From: Euptelea pleiosperma
Taxonomy: Eukaryota > Streptophyta > Magnoliopsida > Ranunculales > Eupteleaceae
Direction of reading: 5' to 3'
NCBI GenBank assembly: GCA_035048495.1
Contig: CM068552.1
Location: 14,380,501-14,444,500, forward strand
DNA: 64,000 nt
This document shows positions 33,597-44,810 of this stretch, piece after piece. Position 1 is the first letter of the stretch. Each line of letters begins with the position of its first letter. A program made the position numbers and the translations under genes. The notes below the pieces were generated by a model. The model did not search any database. It saw nothing but the letters and a program-made list of their open reading frames with translations, and was not told where the DNA came from.

Positions 33597-33605
33597 TTAG
33601 GGTTT
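33597..33605 (-). promoter_or_regulatory. Telobox AAACCCTAA of the RPL26 promoter
   Basis: An exact minus-strand AAACCCTAA, the motif common in plant ribosomal-protein promoters. The adjacent transposon target duplication (33603-33611) overlaps its edge. Confidence 0.6.
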
Positions 33606-33611
33606 GTGAAA

Positions 33612-34503
33612 GGGTAGCTCTACGGACGCCCACCTTTTTCGGCTGGGCACCAACATTTGATCCACGCCAATTAGAGGGCCCCTGTTTGGGCACCTCATTT
33701 TGCTGGGCACCCACATTAAAATCCGAAATTTTTTTTTGACTTGGGCTCCTGGCACTAGGGGTGTCAATTTTACCCGATTTAACCAGAACCAAACCGGAAC
33801 CAGAACCGAAAACACCGGTTCCGTACCACATTTTTGGGAACCGATTAAAAAGAACCAGAATCGAACCAGAAACTAATGGTTACGGTTCCGGTACTCTAAT
33901 ATGGAACCGAAATCGATAAGAACCGGAACCAATATATAAATATAGTGTAAAAATTCTTATATTACCAAGATTGGACCCGTTATACCCGAAATCGGAACCG
34001 GAACCGACAAAAACTACATAATCGGTTCCGGTTCTGGTACCATCACTTTGAGAACCGGAACCGATAAGTACCCGAACCGATAAGAACCGGAACCGTTTGT
34101 TCCGGTTCTGGTCACCTCAGGAACCGAATCGGAACCGACCCGTTGACACCCCTACCTGGCACCCACGGCTGGCTTGGCCGTGGCTGCCATGGTGGCCATG
34201 GTAGTTCCAGGCCGTGGAGGCAAAAAAATTTTTTTTTTTTTTTGTGGGAGTATGGGGTGCTCCAAACCACCACTCCAACACCACCACCTTCGGCAAGAGA
34301 GAGAGAGAGAGGGGTACCTCCAGCAATGGCATCTTCCTCCTCTTCTTTTCTTCTTCTTCTTCTCTGTTTTTTTTTTTTTTTTTTTTTCAGTGTGGGTGCC
34401 CAAACAAAACTGTAAAGGATGGGAGAGGGCAATTTGGTCCTCAAAACTTAGTTTTTTTTTGTAGGTGCCCAGCTTAAAGAGGTGGGTGCCCATAGAGCGA
34501 CCC
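33612..34503. mobile_element. Mutator-like non-autonomous TIR element with nested hAT
   Basis: Exact 9-bp duplications TTTGTGAAA lie at 33603-33611 and 34504-34512. Ends begin GGGTAGCTCTACGGACGCCC (left) and GGGTCGCTCTATGGGCACCC (right complement). GGCTGGGCACC and its partner sit further in. The interior has GAGAGA, poly-T and CTTCTT runs and a CCATGGTGGCCATGG palindrome. The 399-bp hAT at 33756 is inserted inside, so the original element was about 485 bp. The many open frames here are low-complexity artefacts. Confidence 0.85.
33756..34154 (+). mobile_element. ACCGGA-rich hAT MITE, family A, copy 1
   Basis: Exact 8-bp duplications CCTGGCAC lie at 33748-33755 and 34155-34162. Ends are TAGGGGTGTCAATTTTACCC (left) and TAGGGGTGTCAACGGGTCGG (right complement). 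The whole interior is made of variants of GAACCGGAACC and GGTTCCG. Non-coding, 399 bp, nested in the Mutator-like element. Confidence 0.92.
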
Positions 34504-34558
34504 TTTGTGAAAGAATGAAGAAAACAAGTAAAACCTCGCTGACCGCTGACCTCCCACA

Positions 34559-34705
34559 ATATGTGCCATGTGGCACGCTCTTACAGGTCACTAGCTGTAT
34601 GGATGTTTGACCGATCCCTAGATGGACCTACAAACCAAAACTCAGCCTGATTATTGATTTCAAACCATTGGATCCTTGTACCCAAATTATGGTCAATAAT
34701 GCGCA
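34559..34705. mobile_element. Palindromic MITE, family P, left half only
   Basis: Carries GTGCCATGTGGCACGCTC, GTATGGATGTTTGACC and CAAACCAAAACTCAGCCTGA, then stops near the loop (GGTCAATAATGC). The second arm is missing. Confidence 0.65.
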
Positions 34706-34853
34706 ATACGCTTGTGTGATGATTGGTGCCACACCAATATTGATCTTGACCGTCCAATCAGGGTCATGGAAAAATTGGGCTACAACGAGTCCAAGACCTG
34801 GCGTCTTGATTGTACTGTATGGTATAGACTTAGGAGTGGCTTACAATGACAAG

Positions 34854-35246
34854 TAGGGGTGCCAATTTACCTGTTTAACCAGAACCGAATCGGAACCGGA
34901 ACCAAAAACACCGGTTCCGATTCCACATTTTTGGGAACCGATTAAAAAGAAATCAGAACCAGAACCGAATCAAAAATAATGGTTTCGGTTCTGAGTAGTC
35001 TAATATAGAACCGAAACCGATAAGAACCGGAACCGAACCGATAAGAACCGGTACCAACGCATAAATATAGTGTAAAAATTCTCATATTTTCAAGATTTGG
35101 CTCATTATACCCGGAACTGGAAGCGGAACCGACAAAAATACATAATCGGTTCCAGGTCCGGATCCATCACTTTGAGAACTGGAACGTTAAGGAACCGAAC
35201 TGATAAGAACAAGAACCAAACCTAAACCGAACCGTTGACACCCCTA
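34854..35246 (+). mobile_element. ACCGGA-rich hAT MITE, family A, copy 2
   Basis: Exact 8-bp duplications ATGACAAG lie at 34846-34853 and 35247-35254. Ends are TAGGGGTGCCAATTTACC and TAGGGGTGTCAACGG. The interior consists of GAACCGGAACC variants. 393 bp. Confidence 0.93.
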
Positions 35247-35254
35247 ATGACAAG

Positions 35255-35689
35255 CGACATCTAGTAAAACACTAAGGGCATCCTAGTACTGGTATAAATA
35301 GGGCGTGGCATTTGTAAGAGAGCGGGTCCCACCATATTTGTAAGAGAGTGGGTCCCATCGTTCAGTTGGTCCCATCTAAGTAACCGACGTGATCGGATCA
35401 CTATCATTATCTTTTCGGATTGTCCACTATATATTTTTTTTACCATACAAGAGAATGTGGAGCATCAGATGCTTACAATAATCATATAATGGGATCAATC
35501 AGACGGTGGGTCCTACCGTGTCTTTGTGTACTTATAAAGAGGTAGACCACCTTACCGTCAACTTTGTGTACCATAGAATAATTTCTCCTGCCCTTAATGG
35601 TTGGGCTTGGGCTAGGGTTACGCGTAAATACAGCCCACCCAAGCTGCTAAAACTCAGCTGCCTGTAATTTTGGATTTCGCACCATGTGA
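35255..35689. other. Intergenic; GTGGGTCCCA motifs
   Basis: No gene is seen. GAGAGCGGGTCCCACCATAT and GAGAGTGGGTCCCATCG occur close together near 35320-35360, a short imperfect tandem. Confidence 0.4.
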
Positions 35690-37718
35690 GTTGATATTTC
35701 TTGGATTATATGTTGGTTAAGTTGGGCTTTGACCATGTGAGTTGGTATTTCTTGGATTATATGTTGGGCTTTGGGCCCAATCGAAGAGTTTGGATGCGTA
35801 AGTGTGTCCGTGCCTCCTATTTTTTCGGTCTTAATAAATGGTCTCATTTTGAGTATTTCAAGAGTTGTAAAAGGATGAGGTAGGGTGACATGTTGCCTTC
35901 GTTTCTTTTCATTATGGTGATAGAAGCATTAGATAGAATGATTTTGAGACGTGTACGTTTCACTGGGAGAGTTGTCTAGGTTTAGAGTAAGGAGTGAGTG
36001 AAAATCTCCCATCTTCAATTTGCAGATGATACGTTAGTGTTCACTTCAAGGACAAAGATGCAACTAGCATTCTTGAAATGCATTTTAAGCTGCTTTAAAG
36101 TTTTCTTGGGGTTTCAAATCGACTTAAAAAAAGAGCTAGAATATGAGCATAGAAGAGGTTCGGGATTTAAAGGCTCTAGCAAGGATTTTAGTCCGCTCTA
36201 CTACTTCTACGCCTACTTCTTACCTAGGTCTACTCCTTGGTGCGCCGTAAAGAGGGAAAGCAATTTAGGAACCGGTAGTTGAGAGGGTGCGCAAGAGATT
36301 AAATATCTCTATAAAGGGGAGAAGACAGTTCTCATTAAAACACACTTTCCAATCTTCTTGTATTTTTTTTATCCTTGTTCTCTATCCCAATTAGTGTTGA
36401 GAAAAAGATTGAGAGGCTCATGAGAAGCTTTCTTTATAATGATAACGAAGACTAATTTTGATATCATTTGGTGAATTGGGCACAAGCGTGTCCACCTAAG
36501 AAGGAGGGGTCTTAGGTTTTAGGAAAATCAAGTTCATGAATTTGATTCTTCTGAAAAAATAGGTTTGGAGGTTTGGGAAGGAGATGAGTAAGTTTTGGCA
36601 TAAAGTGATTGCTAGCAAGTTTGGAGAGGAACCAAGAGGTTGGGTCTCCAAACTATCTAAGTCGCCTTTTGGGTGTAGAGTGTGAAACGAAATTCTGAAG
36701 GGTAAGGAGAGAATCCTAGAGGGGGCTAAACCGGTCTTGGGTGATAATATTAGATTTTGGAAGGACACTTGGTGTGGTGACTTATGTCGTATGGAAGCTT
36801 TTCCTCGTTTGTATTTTCTCTCACAACGGAAATGCCAATTATTATCTCCTTCTAAAATTGGTATAGTCAAGGAAGGGTCTCAAGATTTAGATATCAAGAA
36901 GAACCTTTTTGAATGAGAAAGGGAATAGTTGGCCACTCTTAAACTCATTGCATTATTACATAATTAAAACTAATGAGGAGTATTACTTTTCTTGGGGTCA
37001 TTCCAAATCTGGGTGCTTCTCGATGAGCTCTTTTTATGATTTTCTCCCCCATTTCCTTCCTATATACTTATTCGTATTCTTGATCTAATATCTGAAAAGC
37101 TAAAGTTCCCTAAAAAATCAGCTTCTTTGCCTAGACTTCTCTTTAAACAAATTACTCACTTTTGAGAACTTGATTATTAGGAAGTAGATTTTGGTTAATT
37201 TTTGTGTTATATATATATATATAAGTCTAATATGGAAAATATAGACAACCTACTTGCATTTTGACTTTACTACACAGATATGCTCGTACTTTTTGACTCA
37301 TGAGTCTCTTTGAGTTATGCCAGAGTCAATTGGAACTTTGTTGGGTAGGTGGCCCAAGATTGATCATCAATTAGAGGGAGATTCCTATGGAGATGGTATC
37401 GTTTCCTGTTATTTGGGGATAATGGTGGGAAAGGAATAGGAGGGTATTTAGAGGAGAAAAAGGCATAAAAGTATTCTTAACATAAAAGCATTCATGTATA
37501 ATTGAAGAAGCGTATAGTCTGATATGAGAGGCACTTTCTTTAGTGATATGGTGTTCAGGTTTTATGCTTTGGTGGCGAGATAGTTTGGTGCATTTGTTGT
37601 CTTTTGTTTGTTCCAGTCAATTTCCGCCCTTTCTTTGTATTTCCGAGATCTACTCGATGTCCTTTCATATATATATATATATATATATATACTTCCTAAC
37701 TTATCAAAAAAAAAAATA
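35690..37718 (+). mobile_element. L1-type LINE, 5'-truncated and broken, with intact FADD box
   Basis: The RT fragment KISHLQFADDTLVFTSRTKM (frame starting 35998) holds the catalytic FADD. It is followed by FLGFQIDLKKEL, the segment after the active site. Later frames carry decayed downstream RT and zf-RVT-region remnants (about 36400-37450). Stops and frameshifts are frequent. At 35690-35780 a TTGGATTATATGTTGG segment is repeated, about 58 bp apart. The 3' end is TCATATATAT, a TA run, then CTTATCAAAAAAAAAA. Confidence 0.85.
37665..37691 (+). repeat. (TA)n run in the LINE 3' tail
   Basis: About thirteen TA units just before the poly-A of the LINE. Confidence 0.85.
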
Positions 37719-38769
37719 CTGTCTAAGGATTTGGAGTTTAATCTAAGAAGTTATCAGGATAAACTTGAGACAAATCAGTAAGAGAAAACTCTAATTCAAA
37801 GAATGATAACAAAGGATACAAATACTTATTCTATAGTTTTGTATAAAACTTCATTGATTTTACCTCCAATTTTATTTTCTTCCTTTTATCCTTTGTTTTG
37901 TACAAATACTTATTCGAGGTCATGAAAGTGAATTTTCACTCAGTATTTATACTGGGTTTGGATATATCAATCTTGATTTTCAATTGGGAGTTGATTTGAT
38001 ATTGATCTTCAACCAAGATATGTTTTGACAAAATGGTCCTCTAACCAATCGGGTTGGACTCGGGCTGGAAATTTTAGGCCCGATTGGGCTTGGGTTCACA
38101 ACCTTGAAGATCAGGTTGACCCAACCCGCCTAAGTTGCAGCCCTAAAAATTGGAGAACTTCAAGTGCAATTTCTGACAAGTTTTCTATGTAGCATCTTCA
38201 TCAAGCAGGTTGGTCCATTTATTCAATTAGCCTCAAGTTGTGGGTCGACCACGCAATAGAAAATTGAGGAAGATCATTGAGCACTGTTGCGCAATCTCCA
38301 ACCTTGTGTATGGAGCACGACACATCGAATACTAGGTGGACCTTGGTGAAGGCAGGGAGATCCTAGCGATATGCAACTGGCCTAGTCCTCTCAATAATTC
38401 TGCAGGACCCATAAAACTGTGGCAAGAACTTGGTGCTTCGTTCTTGCTTGCACAATTTCTATCTTTAGTACTTTGGGAAAAATTTACGATACAGACTTTT
38501 CTGTCAAAATTTAGATGCAGAAGTCCCTCAAATTGCTATGTAGTACACTCTTTGGGGCCCACTGGCCCCCTGAATGTTTGGCCCACACCTTGGTGGACCC
38601 ACTCACCAAAAATCAGCATTGGATTTGAACACTTTTTCATCATGGGCTTGGAACCAACCCATATGCCTGTCGAGCCCAGCCTGCAGCTAGATCCTAGGCT
38701 GGGCCTCGGGCCGGACCTCAGGCTAGGCTGCAGGCCTGGCTGAGGGGCTGGAAGTTATATATATAACTA
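37719..38769. other. Intergenic; GGCCCAGC/GGCTGGGC-rich simple sequence
   Basis: No gene. At 38660-38750 is GC-rich repetitive sequence of the type CAGGCTGGGCC. A fragment of family P (GAATGTTTGGCCCACACC, ACCAAAAATCAGC) lies at 38555-38620. Confidence 0.4.
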
Positions 38770-38799
38770 CTAGGGGGCGGCACATGCGTTGCACATGAG
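38770..38799 (-). mobile_element. Helitron-like 3' end
   Basis: On the minus strand the sequence ends GCCGCCCCCTAG with a decayed hairpin (CATGTGCAACGCATGTG) just before, flanked by T. It resembles the end of the intact Helitron at 31017, but the opposite end was not found. Confidence 0.4.
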
Positions 38800-38822
38800 T
38801 GATTATAGGGGCTTCATCATCG

Positions 38823-39073
38823 TTGATGACAGACCACAGTATGAGCTACGTGGCATACTTACTGACCATATGGATATTTAGCCCATCGTTAGCTGGACTT
38901 ACATACCAAAATTCAACCTGATTAGTAACTTCTATATGTTGGATTAGTCTTTTCCATTGCTTATTTTTAACCGTGGATTTCAAGCATTATTTGGGGTACT
39001 CAGATCCAAAGGCTAGAAATCACTACTCAGGATGATTTTTCGTATGTAGGTCTGCCTAGGGATGGGCCCGGCC
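38823..39073. mobile_element. Palindromic MITE, family P
   Basis: Arms carry TGATGACAGACCACAGTATGA, ATATGGATATTTAGCCC and AATTCAACCTGATTAGT. The opposing arm reads AATCACTACTCAGGATGATT and CTAGGGATGGGCC. The inner loop keeps GCATTATTTGGGGTACTC. Confidence 0.75.
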
Positions 39074-39555
39074 CGAACCGGGGGCCAAATTACCACCCCC
39101 ACCTCGGTCTTATAAGGTGGTAAGTTGTGCTTATATATAGAGTACTTTGCAATTTGAATTTTCTTTCCCTAAAAAGTCAATGTGAAGACAACATCACGAT
39201 CATTGACAATCAATGTCGGCATGCCACGTAGCTTCAAGACATGATCAACAAACACCTTGGCAACCGATGCAACAATGTAATGGTGGGCTTATGTGACAAT
39301 TGAAACTCTTTCATGAAGCCCATCACTATATCTCTCCAACTCTGAGTAGGGACCAACCTGTGACAAGTAATAAGAAGTTGCCTTGGGTATCTGCAACATT
39401 ATTACCAATCTCCTTGCACAATATCTTCCTAACAAGTAGGGACCACCCATGTGAAAACTAACAAGTCGCCTTACATAGAGGCCTAGAGGGCATCTGTAGC
39501 ATTATTGTCAAGTGGGCCTTGATGTAATGAGGTATAGCTAACTCCCCGCTGCTGG

Positions 39556-39783
39556 GCCCACTGACCGCATGGATGTTTAGCCCACCCCTTGGTAGACATC
39601 CATACCAAAAATCAGCTTGTATGATGATTTTTTGCCGTTGGTTTTAGTACTCTAAAAAAAATAAATTGGTTGAATCCAACACCTAGAATCACGCCTTAAA
39701 AAGTACTAAAATCTAATGGCTAGAGATTACCAATCAGGGTGATTTTTTGGTACGTATATATATCCACCAACGGATGGGTAAAC
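39556..39783. mobile_element. Palindromic MITE, family P
   Basis: Left arm GCATGGATGTTTAGCCCACC and ACCAAAAATCAGCTTG; right arm AATCAGGGTGATTTTTTGGT and CACCAACGGATGGG. Its right end abuts the family N hAT copy at 39784. Confidence 0.7.
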
Positions 39784-39925
39784 CAAGGTTTAAAAGCGGC
39801 TGTCATAATGGTATAACCGACTGGGGGGCATTACATTTTTTCCGTTATAACAGATTGTAACGCAAAGGGACAAAAACAGGAAAAAACGGGAAAAAAGAAG
39901 CACTAAAATCCAAAATTCAAGCCTA
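39784..39925 (+). mobile_element. hAT family N, left part only
   Basis: Begins CAAGGTTTAAAAGCGGC and continues with TATAACCGACTGGGG and TTCCGTTATAACAG as in the complete copies, then breaks off. No right end. Confidence 0.7.
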
Positions 39926-40352
39926 CAAGACAAAAGGAGACCTAAAAGAATAACACATCTACTTCTTCTCAGCTAAAACGAGATATTTTAATGTCCAAAC
40001 TCAAATTATTTTTTTCTTCTCTACACGCTTTGTTGTACTTGTAGGCAAGTGATACATTTGGCAATTGCGGGTATCATCATATTCAATTCTTTGACAACAT
40101 TCTTAGGAGATCTCTATTTTGGTGTCTACAAACTTTGTTCAACCCATGATGCTCCATGATCCTTGTTAGTTTGAGTTTGAGGGAGAGCAATAAGAAAATA
40201 TTGTTCTACAACCATTATGAAAGATTTCTACGCTGAGAAAGTGTTCTAGATTAGAAAAGTATTCTACACTATTGAGAAAATGTTCTAGGTTGCTAAGTTT
40301 CTTTTTCCCCACATTTCGTTGTTTCTCAATTTCGTTTCTGAAACAATTACAG

Positions 40353-40533
40353 GCCCGTCTTCCCCGACAGATGAAAGGCCCGTCTTCCCCGACAGATGAA
40401 AAGCACTCGCCCGATTTTGCAGATCCTGCTTCTATCGCCACCTCACACCCATGGAGCAGAGAAGACTTTATAGGTTCCGTTCCGTCATGTTCTGGCCTCC
40501 GTGAGCTAACGCACCCTTCTGTTTTTCATCTTG
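40353..40533 (+). pseudogene. Exon-like fragment of unknown gene
   Basis: A GC-rich island in AT-rich repeats is bounded by a good acceptor (ACAATTACAG) and a good donor (CTTG|GTAAGT), with an open frame across. The reading GPSSPTDEKHSPDFADPAS is Pro/Ser-rich. It starts with an exact 25-bp tandem duplication (40351-40375, 40376-40400). I do not recognise it. It could be a gene piece captured by a transposon. Confidence 0.35.
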
Positions 40534-40536
40534 GTA

Positions 40537-41277
40537 AGTAACTCCCATTTGCGTAAAAAGCCAACACATCACACCCTACATTCATAACCCTGGCACTAAT
40601 AACTTCTAGGGTTGGGTAGTCAGAAGTTCAATAAAGACTCTCGACTTCCCTCGAAATAGGTCGATTTAACCCTCGTTCTTTTCTATATAAACCCTAAGAG
40701 AGCAAATGTATGGTTACCCTAAAATTCTCAATATAGTCAAAATTTTATCAATGCTCATGCCAAGAATGGCATGGTGTGGATAATGGTTGCGTCCATTAGT
40801 AGAAAAGGTCCTATATGGGCTGTTTGGCAACACAAAAATAAATAACTTATTGACTTTTATAAGTGAAAAAGTTAGTTTGGATATGTTTCATATTTTAACT
40901 TTCAAAAAGTTAAAAACTAAAGCTAAATTTTTTAGCTTTTTACCTCTAAGAGAAATTACTTTTCAAAAATTAGAATGCCTCCCGACGCTTTTAATTTGTA
41001 TGACTTTTTTGGAGGTAAAAAATCAACTAGTAAGATTTGACACTTATAGTGGTGTCTTAATCCTTCTTTACTGGTTGGAGTCTTATACTTATAAGGAAAG
41101 TACAATAATATAAATTAAATATGCCGAGTTAGTGTAGGATGAGTATCAATCAATTAGGTTAGATTGCTTTCGATTTTCATATTTTATTAATTTTTATTTC
41201 TACTCTTGCTATTCTATATGAAAGCCCAAATAGGGCTGATGAATTGTAAACACTATAATCTTTAATATTATGGCGTT
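40537..41277. other. Intergenic, AT-rich
   Basis: No coding signal beyond a Leu-rich AT-composition frame (40787-41113) that is unlikely to be real. GGCTGTTTGGCAACACAAAA near 40818 looks like the end of a TIR element whose partner I did not locate. Confidence 0.4.
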
Positions 41278-41508
41278 TTTGCTTTACCCCCTCACTTTAT
41301 TGATGCAATTTGCATCTCACCCAATGTTTTCAAAATATTTGCATCTCACCCTTTGACCATGGTCAACATCTTTGACCATAGACGGTCTTCGGATGGACAT
41401 CCCAATATTTTTTAAATGATTATAATAACCTTGGGTGAGATGCAAATATTTTAAAAACAATGGGTGCGATGCAAATTGCATCAATAAAGTAAGGGGGACA
41501 AGCAAAAG
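41278..41508. mobile_element. Foldback MITE, family F, copy 1
   Basis: Left arm TTTATTGATGCAATTTGCAT ... CTCACCCAATGTTTTCAAAA; right arm is its complement (TTGGGTGAGATGCAAATATT, TGCATCAATAAAGTAAGGGG). The two arms fill nearly the whole element around GGTCAACATCTTTGACCA. Confidence 0.8.
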
Positions 41509-41575
41509 ATCTTTTTTTTTTTTCAAATATATTTTTTTATTTTTTATGAGGATTGTGAGCTCAAAACCTTTCTTC

Positions 41576-41866
41576 ATTTACTTTGGGCCCAACCGTAGGT
41601 GGACCTACAAACCAAAAATTAATCTGATTGTTACTTTTTAAGCATTGGATTAGAGTCGTTTTCCTAGGTTGATTAATATTTATTCGTAGAATTTGAACAT
41701 TAATTATTTGTGGTCCAAAGATCTAATGGTTTGAAATCACTAATCAGGCTGATATTTGGTATGTAGACCCAGCGAAGGGGCCCAACATCCGTACGGTTAG
41801 TGACCTCTAAGAGTATGCCATGTGGCTCATATTTTGGTCTCTCGTCATCATTGATGAGGGACATTA
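41576..41866. mobile_element. Palindromic MITE, family P
   Basis: Arms GTAGGTGGACCTACAAACC / GGTATGTAGACCCAGC and CTGATTGTTACTT / AATCACTAATCAGGCTGATA. The right outer end GTGACCTCTAAGAGTATGCC and CATGTGGCTCATATT is preserved; the left outer end is lost. It lies between the two family F copies. Confidence 0.75.
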
Positions 41867-41988
41867 GTGTGCTTAACAACTTGTGAAGGTGAGTTCCTTT
41901 TATAGTTCACAATCCTCAAATAAAGGTTGAGCTCACAATCCTCGAAAAAAATAAAAAATAAAAAAACCTGAAAAAAAAGAAAAAGATA

Positions 41989-42206
41989 TTTTGCTTGTTC
42001 CCCTTATCGCATCCAATGTTTTTAAAATATTTGCCTCTCACCCAAGGTCATTATAGTCATTTAAAAAATATTGGGATGTCCATCTGGAGACCATGTATGG
42101 TCAACGACGCTGACCATGGTCAAAGGGTTAGGCGCAAATATTTTAAAAACATTGGGTGAGATGCAAATTACATCAATAAAGTAAGGTAAGGGGGTAAAGC
42201 AAAAAA
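41989..42206. mobile_element. Foldback MITE, family F, copy 2
   Basis: The same arms as at 41278-41508: TTGCTTGTTCCCCTTATCGC at the left and CATCAATAAAGTAAGG plus GGGGTAAAGCAAAAAAG at the right. The loop again holds a GACCATGGTCAAAG-like palindrome. It is in the opposite orientation to copy 1, judged by the loop and the AATATTGGGATGTCC segment. Confidence 0.8.
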
Positions 42207-43304
42207 GCCCTTAATATTATAAAGAGAATCCTCAAGGGTGAAAGGATTGTTTAATTTATTGTGCCTCTGCTTTACATAAAATGCCCTTGACTCTCTCTTC
42301 CTCTTCAGCCATAACAACAAAATGGCGAAAACGACTTCTGAATAATTTTCTATTAATATCTTTTATTATATTTTTTTTAGGTTACTTTTTCATTTTTATT
42401 TCTTTTACTATTGATAAATGGTTTCTTTTTCTTACTCTATTCCATTTTAATTTAGGTTACTTCTATCGTCACCTCTTTCAGGAAGTATTGTTCTGTAGGG
42501 ATTTTAACATTAATTAAGCTATAACTTTACATGGGTCCAGCTCAACTTATAGCCAGAGCGGTGTTTTTTGTCCATAAAACTTTGTACAATTTGTGTTGAA
42601 GTACAACTCGTATTTAGGGTTACTTAGAGAGAGAGAGAGAGAGAAGAAACTAATGTAATCCTATTTCTTTAGAGATAGTGAAAGAAGTCTTTTGACTAGT
42701 GGAAGTAGGCAGGCTGCCAAACCACGTAAATTTATTGTGTCTGTGTGATTAGTATATTCCCGACTAATTGCAATCAAGATTGATTGCAAGTCCAAACATG
42801 TGGTTCATTATCTTCTGAAGGATCATGATTTGACCAAACATGTCCACAAGGGCCAAAACATTATTTGTTTGAGTTTTACTTTATGATAATTTAAATAATG
42901 TAATGTGACGCCCAGATGGTGTAAATTAGTGAGTGGTGGGCCCATAGTCTACTGGAATAAGGATTAAAATTAAAATGAGAAGATAAAAAAGCTCGACGCG
43001 CACTGAGAGTGAAGGCAATGGCAGACCAGTGAGGAAGCTTGAAGTTTTTAGTTGCATTACACTAGGAATAGCACCTCTACCAAGTACTAAGTGGCCAAGT
43101 TGCATGCCAAGGAAAACAATTTACATGTTTCATATGTTACATTTGTTGTAAATAATAATAATAAGGGTTGGGATTAGGGGACTCGGCTTTCTGCACTCAT
43201 CTTTTCACTCGTGCTGTCGGCAGTTGATTTCGACCACCGTTGGATTCTTACGGCCACGAGTGAAAAGATGAGTTCAAACAAGATGAGTCCCTCTAGCCTG
43301 ATCC
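42207..43304. other. Intergenic; GA run and a small hairpin
   Basis: A GA run lies at 42625-42642. At 43195-43275, CATCTTTTCACTCGTG and CACGAGTGAAAAGATGAG form a long-armed hairpin, probably a very short MITE. No gene. Confidence 0.45.
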
Positions 43305-43660
43305 TAAATATAACAGGGCAGTTATAACGGTATAACGGACTGGGGGCGTTACCTTTTTTTTTTTCATTATAACAAAAACAACACTCAGGGGCAAAAAAGG
43401 AAAGTAATGGAGAATTAACGGAAAAACGGAAATAACGAAAAAATGGCACCAGAATTCAAATTTTGAATTTTAAAATTTGAAGTTCAAATTTTTTAAAAAC
43501 GGAAAATAACAGAATTTTTTCTTCAAATTTTTTCCAGAAAATAAGGGTCGTTATTTTTGTTATAATGTTAATAACGGCCATTATTTTCTGGGCGTTTTAA
43601 CCGTACGTAACGTATTGGCGGAGATCCGAATCTGTTATAACGGCCGTTTTTTAAACCATG
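43305..43660 (+). mobile_element. hAT family N, left end decayed
   Basis: Internal sequence and right end (CGGCCGTTTTTTAAACCATG) match the other copies. The left end (TAAATATAACAGGGCAG) is too changed to define a target duplication. Confidence 0.7.
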
Positions 43661-44048
43661 GTTGGTAGTGCGGACTGCGGACCGAGTGTTTATACACAAC
43701 GGGTCATAGTAAATAAACTTTATTTTTTATTTTGATAAACGCTAAATAATTTGAGTCGTGCTACCCTACTGAAGACCGGACAAAAATCTGTGGGGTTGAG
43801 ATCATTGACCATTGGATTCAAGAATCCACGGTCTATGAGGTAACAACTATTTTACCCTCTGCATTTCTTGCCTCGTAGATCTCTTGAATCCAATGGTTAA
43901 TGGCCTAACAGTTATCTTTTTTTATCCGGTCGTCCCATAGTGAAGCATCATGTTCCACGTGTTGTCTTTATCCAAGTCTCTACCAAAACAATGAACATTG
44001 AGGCTCTGTACGGTAATCAATTAAAGCTTTTACTTAAGAAGTGTTGAG

Positions 44049-44377
44049 CAAGGTTTTAAAGGGGCCGTTATAACGGTATAACGGACTGAGGGCGTTACCC
44101 TTTTTCCGTTGTAACAAAAATAATGCTCATGGGCAAAAATGGAAAATAACGAAAAACCGGAAAAAATGTGACAATTCAAATTTTGAATTTCAGATTTTCA
44201 AAAAAATGGAAAAAAATAGAAAATAACAGAAATAACGGCCATTGTTCCTCAAATTTATAACAAAAAATAACGGCTGTTATTTTCTGGGCGTTTTAACTGT
44301 ACGTGACGTAACAAGGAAGGTCCGAATCCATTATAACAGCCGTTATTTCCATTACAGCGGCCGTTTTTTAAACCATG
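44049..44377 (+). mobile_element. Non-autonomous hAT, family N
   Basis: Flanks GTGTTGAG (44041-44048) and GTGTTGAT (44378-44385) agree at seven of eight bases. Ends are CAAGGTTTTAAAGGGG (left) and CATGGTTTAAAAAACGG (right complement). 329 bp, non-coding. Confidence 0.83.
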
Positions 44378-44810
44378 GTGTTGATAAAAAAAAGTTTTGG
44401 AATAGGTTCCACTGACCTAAATTTTCACTAAAGCTCCTCGGGCGTGGATACCAAGAATCCAATGGTCGTTTTACATTGGCAAAAGTGAATGCCAGCTCAG
44501 CTCTATCAATAACCATTGGATTCTTGGGATCTACAAACAAGATCTTCGGTGAAAATTTGTCCAAAAATCTAGGTCATCTGATCCCGGCCCAAAATTTTTT
44601 TATGACATTTTCATGCAAAAATCATTTCTAGAAAACTTATGCAATGCAATGTCATAAAAAGCTTAAACAAGGGTGGAAAAATCCCAACAGCTAATAACAA
44701 CAAAAAAAATCTACGTGTAACATATCTTTAATCAATGGAAGTAGGAGAAAATAGAAAACCAAATAATTTGAATGGATTATCTTAACTTTCTCCAAACCAT
44801 TAACATCAAA

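Noticed and set aside
34112..34559. Several overlapping frames of 70-135 codons with Lys, Phe and Ser runs
   Set aside because: They read through poly-T, CTT and GAGA runs of the Mutator-like element; translation artefacts.
37543..37746. 67-codon frame in the second LINE tail
   Set aside because: Reads through a TA microsatellite and poly-A; not a protein gene.
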